NCBI GenBank assembly: GCA_046565595.1
Contig: JBKHYG010000029.1
Span: 1 to 12,634 of the forward strand
Source of the DNA: JBKHYG01 sp046565595
GTDB taxonomy: Bacteria > Actinomycetota > AC-67
DNA: 12,634 bases
Reading direction: 5' to 3'
Position numbers and translations under genes: made by a program. The notes beneath the pieces were generated by a model. The model did not search any database. It saw nothing but the letters and a program-made list of their open reading frames with translations, and had not been told where the DNA came from. Positions 9,107 through 12,634 of this stretch are shown here, piece after piece. Every line of letters starts with the position of its first letter. Position 1 is the first letter of the stretch.

Positions 9107-9282
9107 GTCGTCTGCGCCTCCCAAGGCTGCGTTCGTAAGGGGAAACGACATCTGAGGCCGGGTCTTCATGGCCCGCACGGGTGGTTGCGGCCTGGTCCTT
9201 GGAGCCAGTCTGCTAGCCCGATGCGTGAGCGAGGTGTCCGGATTCGTCAGGACATGCGAAGTAAAAACTTCCGCTGGGGCCC

Positions 9283-9312
9283 TTGACATGAGACAACCTT
9301 CGTGGCTAACTG
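9283..9312 (+). promoter_or_regulatory. Candidate sigma-70-type promoter for the bldC-like transcript
   Basis: A perfect -35 box TTGACA (9283-9288) is followed after 17-18 nt by CTAACT/TAACTG (9306-9312), a poor but possible -10. Transcription would begin near 9318, just before the first hairpin, giving a leader of about 290 nt before the ATG at 9608. The -10 match is the weak point. Confidence 0.4.
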
Positions 9313-9329
9313 GTACCCGGCAAGGAAAG

Positions 9330-9341
9330 GGAAACGAACCG
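9330..9341 (+). repeat. 12-base element shared by both regulator leaders, copy 1
   Basis: GGAAACGAACCG occurs here, overlapping the 5' arm of the first hairpin. It recurs at 10079-10090, where it directly precedes the ATG of the sigma-4-like gene. The identity is exact over 12 bases, and purine-rich sequence precedes both copies. Confidence 0.6.
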
Positions 9342-9362
9342 CTCGGCATCGCCGGGCGGTTC
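9336..9362 (+). other. Leader hairpin H1
   Basis: GAACCGCTCGGC (9336-9347) pairs with GCCGGGCGGTTC (9351-9362): 12 pairs with one G-T wobble and an ATC loop. It is followed by TCTCTCGTTCC, moderately T-rich, so it could be an early terminator or attenuator. Confidence 0.6.
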
Positions 9363-9371
9363 TCTCGTTCC

Positions 9372-9404
9372 AGGGCTATCGATGGTGCGGTGATCGGTAG
9401 CCCT
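9372..9404 (+). other. Leader hairpin H2
   Basis: AGGGCTATCGAT (9372-9383) pairs with ATCGGTAGCCCT (9393-9404): 12 pairs including one wobble, with a 9-base loop GGTGCGGTG. Confidence 0.6.
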
Positions 9405-9410
9405 ACGCCA

Positions 9411-9438
9411 GAGGACCGGTAGCGACGAGCCGGTCCTC
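9411..9438 (+). other. Leader hairpin H3
   Basis: GAGGACCGG (9411-9419) pairs perfectly with CCGGTCCTC (9430-9438) around a 10-base loop. Confidence 0.6.
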
Positions 9439-9449
9439 CAGACCTCCCA

Positions 9450-9478
9450 GAGGGCGGATCCATGACGGATCCGCCCTC
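9450..9478 (+). terminator. Leader hairpin H4, terminator-like
   Basis: GAGGGCGGATCC (9450-9461) and GGATCCGCCCTC (9467-9478) form a perfect 12-bp stem with an ATGAC loop, followed by GTTGCGTTCTCC. Of the series it looks most like an intrinsic terminator. If it works as one, a transcript starting near 9318 would be a short RNA of about 160 nt. Confidence 0.55.
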
Positions 9479-9488
9479 GTTGCGTTCT

Positions 9489-9509
9489 CCCCGCGGAAAG
9501 GCCGCGGGG
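9489..9509 (+). other. Leader hairpin H5
   Basis: CCCCGCGG (9489-9496) pairs perfectly with CCGCGGGG (9502-9509) around an AAAGG loop. Confidence 0.6.
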
Positions 9510-9511
9510 CT

Positions 9512-9532
9512 GCGGCCACGGTGTGTGGCCGC
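9512..9532 (+). other. Leader hairpin H6
   Basis: GCGGCCAC (9512-9519) pairs perfectly with GTGGCCGC (9525-9532) around a GGTGT loop, only two bases after H5. Confidence 0.6.
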
Positions 9533-9544
9533 CCACCGGAAGCT

Positions 9545-9590
9545 CGCCGATCGGCGGGCGCACTGTTCGTTCGTCCACACCGGCCGAACG
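9545..9590 (+). other. Palindrome and hairpin next to the bldC-like ribosome site
   Basis: A 12-bp palindrome CGCCGATCGGCG lies at 9545-9556; it could be a dyad operator. Next is a 6-bp hairpin, CGTTCG (9568-9573) with CGAACG (9585-9590), ending one base before the Shine-Dalgarno sequence GGAAGGAG (9591-9598). Confidence 0.45.
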
Positions 9591-9607
9591 GGAAGGAGTT
9601 GTCCACA

Positions 9608-9916
9608 ATGGGCAAGATGCCGTACACCACGAACACCCGCGACCGACTGATCGAGCGTCTCCGCCGTCAGTCGATCGCCATGCAGAACGGCTATCGCCGT
9701 GAAGACTCGCTGCTCACCACCGGTGAGGTCGCGATGCTCTTCCGCGTAAGCCACCGTGCGGTCCGCTGCTGGGCAGATGCCGGCAAGCTCCCGTACATCC
9801 GTACCCTCGGCGGGCACCGTAGGTTCCTGTCGAGCGCGGTCTGGGAGGCTCTGAAGAGCACGATCCCAGATGTCGATCAGCCCGAAGCCGGCGCCACGGT
9901 TCGCAAGATCGGCTAA
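9608..9916 (+). CDS. BldC-like small DNA-binding protein (MerR-type winged helix)
   Basis: A 102-residue regulator. Residues 35-56 (LLTTGEVAMLFRVSHRAVRCW) form the MerR-type helix-turn-helix, and ADAGKLPYIRTLGGHRRF (56-73) is the wing. This is almost the signature of BldC, the small Streptomyces developmental regulator that binds DNA as head-to-tail oligomers on direct repeats. Compared with BldC (about 68 residues), this protein has an extra, mainly basic N-terminal stretch of about 33 residues and a short tail ending in TVRKIG. There is no effector domain. ATG 9608 has GGAAGGAG 9 nt upstream. The nearby polysaccharide genes are plausible targets, and the structured leader suggests post-transcriptional control of its own expression. 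The family is safe; the targets are inferred. It could also be described as an excisionase-like HTH protein, but no integrase is nearby. Confidence 0.88.
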   Translation: MGKMPYTTNTRDRLIERLRRQSIAMQNGYRREDSLLTTGEVAMLFRVSHRAVRCWADAGKLPYIRTLGGHRRFLSSAVWEALKSTIPDVDQPEAGATVRKIG

Positions 9917-9923
9917 CAACTAA

Positions 9924-10003
9924 CAGGGTGAAACCCTGGAAGTCGTGTCCGACTCGTCGGTGACTGACCCTCTTTCGTAGCAGATGTCTTCCCCCGAAAG
10001 GGT
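9924..10003 (+). other. Three hairpins between the bldC-like and sigma-4-like genes
   Basis: CAGGGT/ACCCTG with GAA loop (9924-9938), AGTCG/CGACT with TGTC loop (9941-9954), and ACCC..TTTCG (9967-9977) pairing with CGAAAGGGT (9995-10003) with a two-base bulge. The first begins 8 bases after the stop at 9916. They could end the bldC-like message or form the upstream part of a regulated leader. Confidence 0.5.
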
Positions 10004-10030
10004 GGGATGACCTGCAACGATGAGACCACA

Positions 10031-10090
10031 GGTTCGTTTGTTGCTGCAGAAGATCCCCTCCCTCTGACAGACAGCGAAGGAAACGAACCG
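10031..10090 (+). promoter_or_regulatory. Possible start-site-blocking stem and second copy of the 12-base element
   Basis: GGTTCGTTT (10031-10039) is fully complementary to AAACGAACC (10081-10089), which lies between the Shine-Dalgarno GAAGG (10076-10080) and the ATG at 10091. The 9-bp stem would close a 41-base loop carrying the ribosome site at its edge. GGAAACGAACCG (10079-10090) is identical to 9330-9341. Competing pairing is possible: ACCTG (10010-10014) with CAGGT (10029-10033). A switch-like leader is an inference. Confidence 0.4.
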
Positions 10091-10450
10091 ATGTTCCCCA
10101 CCACCGATGAAGTGACACGAGCCCTGCGGGCATATGCACGCTCGTTCGGCCCACGCAGTCGCTCGGTCATGTCGACCAACGGCAACGGTCACGACTTCCA
10201 GGACGATCCCTTCGGGCGCGGGTTCATCGAGAACCTCGACGCTCGAACCACGCTCCTCTCGCGCTTCTCCGTGCTGGACGAGCGTGAACGCGCGACACTC
10301 GCGCTGTGGTACATCGAGGATCTCGCCGTCCCGGCGATCTGCGATGCGCTCGGATGCTCTAGGGCAACGCTCTACCGGATCCGTGACGCAGCACTCGCGA
10401 AACTGACCGACGCAGCTGTCCAAGCTGAAGCAGTCGTGTCCACACACTGA
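10091..10450 (+). CDS. Small protein with sigma-70 region 4-like helix-turn-helix
   Basis: A 119-residue protein. Residues about 58-108 (FSVLDERERATLALWYIEDL, then AVPAICDALGCSRATLYRIR) match the region 4 pattern: 'L.ERER..L.L.Y.EDL....I...LG.S..T..R.R..AL..L'. There is no region 2, so it cannot be a full sigma factor; it is more like the stand-alone region-4/ArpU-type regulators. The N-terminal half (1-57) is polar and unrecognised. Start choice: ATG 10091 has GAAGG with a 10-nt spacer, while the earlier in-frame ATG at 10007 has purines touching the codon and a translation without protein-like character. It lies between the bldC-like gene and the Wzz-like gene on the same strand and may regulate the polysaccharide genes. 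Confidence 0.75.
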   Translation: MFPTTDEVTRALRAYARSFGPRSRSVMSTNGNGHDFQDDPFGRGFIENLDARTTLLSRFSVLDERERATLALWYIEDLAVPAICDALGCSRATLYRIRDAALAKLTDAAVQAEAVVSTH

Positions 10451-10503
10451 CCTCTACCTCATGTACCCCTCCCTGATGTCCCCATCGCCAGCGACCTGTG
10501 GTT

Positions 10504-10520
10504 CCTCCCTCCCTCCCTCC
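10504..10520. repeat. Homopyrimidine mirror repeat / minus-strand G-tract
   Basis: CC(TCCC)3TCC reads the same in both directions on one strand. The minus strand is GGAGGGAGGGAGGGAGG, with three GGG runs flanked by GG, so a two-tetrad G-quadruplex or a triplex is possible. It lies 54 bp after the sigma-4-like gene and 89 bp before the Wzz-like gene. Confidence 0.6.
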
Positions 10521-10538
10521 TCGGTCTGCACGCTGGCA

Positions 10539-10570
10539 TGCCGCACCCAAGCCCTCGCGCGGGTGCGGCA
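10539..10570 (+). terminator. Hairpin terminator after the sigma-4-like gene
   Basis: TGCCGCACCC (10539-10548) pairs perfectly with GGGTGCGGCA (10561-10570), a 10-bp stem with a 12-base loop. No T-tract follows. It separates the regulator genes from the Wzz-like gene, which then needs its own promoter; none is clear in 10571-10608. Confidence 0.65.
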
Positions 10571-10608
10571 GGGGGACCTCGGGCCCGCCCGTTAGGACCT
10601 GATCCAAA

Positions 10609-12634
10609 GTGGAACCGAAGGACTTCGCGCGACTCCTCCTACGGAGGAAGAGCACGGTGATCATGGCGACATTGATCGTCCTGATGACCGTGGTCTACGG
10701 GTCGTTGCGTCGTACCCCGGTCTTCGTGGCTCAGTGCGAGGTCCTGTTCCAGGGTGTCTCTTACGACCCCAGCAACAAGGACAACCAAGATGTCGAGCCG
10801 TTCGGCTCCATCGAGACCAACATGGACATCATCTCTGGTCCTCAGGTCGCCCAACTCACCGCCGACAAACTCAAGCTGCCGATCTTCGAGGTCGCCGGCA
10901 AGGTGAATGTCTCCCTGAAGGAAGGGACCCAGATCTTCCTGCTTCAGGTCGCAGACTCGGCTTCGGCGACCGACATCGATCCCGCGTCGCGTAGCGCAGA
11001 ACTGTGCAACGCCTTCGGCGAGAGCTACATCCAGTACCGCCGCGATGAGGCTCGCGATGTGTTCAAGCAGACACTACTGCGCATCGAGAACGACCAACTG
11101 AGCACGCAGGAACAGATCGAGGAGGCCTCCGAGGAACTGCGCGAGGCGCAGAAGACCGGCGACGGCACGATCATCACCCCGAAGCTCAACACATTCAACA
11201 ACCTCGTCCTGATGAAGGGCGAGTTGGATCGCCGTCACACTGCCATCGCCAGCCAGCTGCGCTTCGGCATCTACGGCGCCGGCAAGATGAACCGTTACGC
11301 CGGTCCGGGTGTGGCCGTCGGCGCGGACCTCCAACGCTCGATCATGCTCGGCCTCATCGTCGGTTTGATGTTCGGTGTCGGCATCGCGCTGATCCGCGAG
11401 TACATGGACGACACCGTCAAGGACAAGGAATCGACGCAGCGCGAGTTGGGCCTACCGGTGCTGGCGAACCTGCCTGCTGCCGGGGACCTGGAAGGCCTCG
11501 ATGGTCCTCCTGCTGCCACGATCGAAGCCGCGCGCACGCTGCGTGCGACCCTGTCATCGCTGGGTTTCCCGCATGACAAGCGGATGCTGATGGTCGCGTC
11601 CTCGCTGTCCAAGCGCCGGTCGACCACGATCGCCGCGCTCGCAGGTGCCGTGGCAGAGAGCGGCCGCAGCGTGCTGGTCATCGGAAGCGACCTTCGTTCG
11701 GGTCGCACCCACGAATCCTTCGGTATCGCCAACACCGTCGGCCTCGCCAATGTCGTGCGCGGACAGGTCCCGCTTCAGAAGGCCATCCGTCCAGCCCCCG
11801 GACTGGAGGGCGTGTTCGTATTGCCGTGCGGTCCGATCATCGGCTCGCCCGGCGAGATCCTGTCCAGCGAGTCGATGGCGTTCGTTCTGCGCGAGGCCCG
11901 CGAATGGGCCGATGTCGTGCTGCTAGATGCACCGCCGGTCCTGGCAGCCGCCGACGCTTCGATCCTGGGCGCATACGCCGATGGCGTGATCATGGTCGTC
12001 TCTGCCGGGCGCACCAACCGGGCGAAGGCTCACGAAGCCAAGGAGCAACTCGTCGCTGCAGGAGCTCGAGTGATGGGTGCGGTGCTGATCGGTGGCGACG
12101 ATGAGCGCGACCGCGATGGACTCGACGAGTTCGACGATCTTGGCGGTATGCCCATGAGCAACGGGTACGCCGCGTACGGGCAGTCTGCGATGAGCGGCGG
12201 TCAAGGTGGCGACTGGTACGGGGACGATGTGATCACGATGACTGCCAGGACGGCTCCTCGTTCGGCATCTCAGCGTCGCGCCCCCGCCAAGAAGGTTTCG
12301 GCCGCTGGCGTGCAGACGAGGCCCACTCGCCAGAGTGAAACGAGCGTTCCGCGTTCGGCGCGTACGACCACTTCTCAGCGTGCCACGGCCGGTCGTTCGA
12401 CCGCCCCGAAGCGGAAGCCCGCCGCGAAGAAGACGACGACCACTCGCAAGCCAGCAGCACGCAAGCCAGCAGCACGCAAGCCCGCAGCGAAGAAGGCCAC
12501 GGCGACGCGCAAACCAGCAGCGAAGAAGGTTACGGCGACGCGTAAACCGGCAGGGAAGAAGACGACCACCGCTCGGAAGTCAGCGGCCAGCAAGCCTGCC
12601 GCCAGGAAGGCGACGACTTCGCGCAAGCCGGCAG
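10609..12634 (+). CDS. Wzz-type polysaccharide co-polymerase with degenerate BY-kinase domain and basic histone-like tail, cut by the right edge
   Basis: 675 residues are visible. The N-terminal Wzz part has EPKDFARLLLRRK, transmembrane segment 1 (about 15-33), an extracytoplasmic region with FGSIETNMDIISGPQV, a polar helical stretch near 145-185, and transmembrane segment 2 (about 245-263), then REYMDDTV. The cytoplasmic P-loop domain follows. Walker B is intact (VVLLDAPPV, Asp440), but the Walker A site reads SSLSKRRST (331-339) without the GxGK core. Walker A' reads VIGSDLR (357-363), with Gly in place of the first Asp. ATP binding and Tyr autophosphorylation are therefore doubtful. After an acidic linker (GDDERDRDGLDEFDD) and a small Gly/Tyr segment (Tyr520, 523, 537) comes a Lys/Arg/Pro/Ala-rich tail from about 550 to the edge. 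Start: GTG 10609 (AGGA 11 nt upstream) keeps the family N-terminus; GTG 10657 has a better site (GGAGG 10643-10647) but loses it. Likely role: chain-length/export control of a surface polysaccharide. Confidence 0.85.
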   Translation, partial: MEPKDFARLLLRRKSTVIMATLIVLMTVVYGSLRRTPVFVAQCEVLFQGVSYDPSNKDNQDVEPFGSIETNMDIISGPQVAQLTADKLKLPIFEVAGKVNVSLKEGTQIFLLQVADSASATDIDPASRSAELCNAFGESYIQYRRDEARDVFKQTLLRIENDQLSTQEQIEEASEELREAQKTGDGTIITPKLNTFNNLVLMKGELDRRHTAIASQLRFGIYGAGKMNRYAGPGVAVGADLQRSIMLGLIVGLMFGVGIALIREYMDDTVKDKESTQRELGLPVLANLPAAGDLEGLDGPPAATIEAARTLRATLSSLGFPHDKRMLMVASSLSKRRSTTIAALAGAVAESGRSVLVIGSDLRSGRTHESFGIANTVGLANVVRGQVPLQKAIRPAPGLEGVFVLPCGPIIGSPGEILSSESMAFVLREAREWADVVLLDAPPVLAAADASILGAYADGVIMVVSAGRTNRAKAHEAKEQLVAAGARVMGAVLIGGDDERDRDGLDEFDDLGGMPMSNGYAAYGQSAMSGGQGGDWYGDDVITMTARTAPRSASQRRAPAKKVSAAGVQTRPTRQSETSVPRSARTTTSQRATAGRSTAPKRKPAAKKTTTTRKPAARKPAARKPAAKKATATRKPAAKKVTATRKPAGKKTTTARKSAASKPAARKATTSRKPA
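12445..12489 (+). repeat. 15-bp tandem coding repeat (RKPAA)
   Basis: CGCAAGCCAGCAGCA occurs twice in perfect tandem (12445-12459, 12460-12474), then a two-mismatch copy (12475-12489). Each encodes RKPAA. Related KPAAKK units continue to the window edge. Such identical short repeats favour length change by slippage. Confidence 0.8.

Larger units (their letters stand above)
9107..9607. other. 501-bp gene-free, hairpin-packed intergenic region
   Basis: No convincing coding sequence is present. The left third (9107-9282) separates the divergent units and has no clear element except a weak GAAGT/ACTTC hairpin with AAAA loop at 9258-9271. From 9283 on it holds a TTGACA promoter-like element, then at least seven hairpins in sequence, then the ribosome site GGAAGGAG (9591-9598) of the bldC-like gene. 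Individual hairpins are listed separately. Confidence 0.7.

Noticed and set aside
9168..9422. Plus-strand open frame of 84 codons before the hairpin tract
   Set aside because: It crosses the TTGACA element and hairpins H1-H3, and lacks a ribosome site and protein-like character.
9336..9590. Reading the hairpin series as a CRISPR array or REP-type repeat cluster
   Set aside because: The hairpins differ from one another in sequence and length; there is no constant repeat with regular spacers.
9107..9919. Upstream extension of the small minus-strand membrane protein to 379 residues
   Set aside because: The extension runs antisense through the bldC-like gene and the hairpin tract, has low-complexity shadow-like composition, and a good ribosome site is found only at the internal start at 9106.
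10007..10090. N-terminal extension of the sigma-4-like protein from ATG 10007
   Set aside because: Purines abut the codon with no proper spacing, the encoded stretch looks non-protein-like, and ATG 10091 has a well-placed GAAGG.
9608..10450. Prophage or integrated element remnant based on excisionase-like and ArpU-like proteins
   Set aside because: No integrase, attachment-site repeat or phage structural gene is present, and the bldC-like match (LRTLGGHRR-type wing) points to a chromosomal regulator.

Overview
The window reads as chromosomal DNA of a high-GC actinobacterium (Actinomycetota). The basis is the strong G/C third-position bias, GTG starts, a BldC-type small regulator, secreted GYxxD...FGG surface repeats, and a Wzz protein fused to a P-loop ATPase domain. 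The genus cannot be set from sequence alone. No tRNA, rRNA, insertion sequence, phage structural gene or CRISPR array is visible.

Left part (1-3046): a beta-carbonic anhydrase on the minus strand, cut by the left edge, is divergent from a two-gene plus-strand unit. That unit holds a short-chain sugar-nucleotide reductase/dehydratase of the GDP-6-deoxy-mannose reductase type and a UDP-glucose 6-dehydrogenase, separated by 4 bp. Middle (about 3133-8670): a roughly 1500-residue secreted repeat protein with Ca-loop/Ig-like modules and a C-terminal array of about 42-residue repeats, followed by a UDP-glucuronate decarboxylase (UDP-xylose synthase). The two nucleotide-sugar enzymes together give UDP-glucose -> UDP-glucuronate -> UDP-xylose, with the surface protein gene lying between them.

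Right part (8671-12634): a convergent intergenic stretch with strong hairpins, a small minus-strand membrane protein of unknown function, and a 500-bp gene-free stretch packed with at least seven consecutive hairpins. Then come a BldC-like MerR-type DNA-binding protein, a second structured leader, and a small protein with a sigma-region-4-like helix-turn-helix. Last is a long Wzz/polysaccharide co-polymerase with a cytoplasmic BY-kinase-like domain, running off the right edge.

Taken together this is a cell-surface polysaccharide (exopolysaccharide/capsule) locus: precursor synthesis, a surface-exposed protein, two small DNA-binding proteins likely to be regulators, and a chain-length/export co-polymerase. 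The most unusual points are: (1) the BY-kinase-like domain has lost the Walker A GK motif and the first Asp of Walker A', so it looks like a pseudokinase; (2) it carries a long Lys/Arg/Pro/Ala histone-H1-like tail where BY-kinases usually have a tyrosine cluster; (3) the dense hairpin tract upstream of the bldC-like gene, and a second leader that could fold over the start of the sigma-4-like gene, the two sharing an identical 12-base element.
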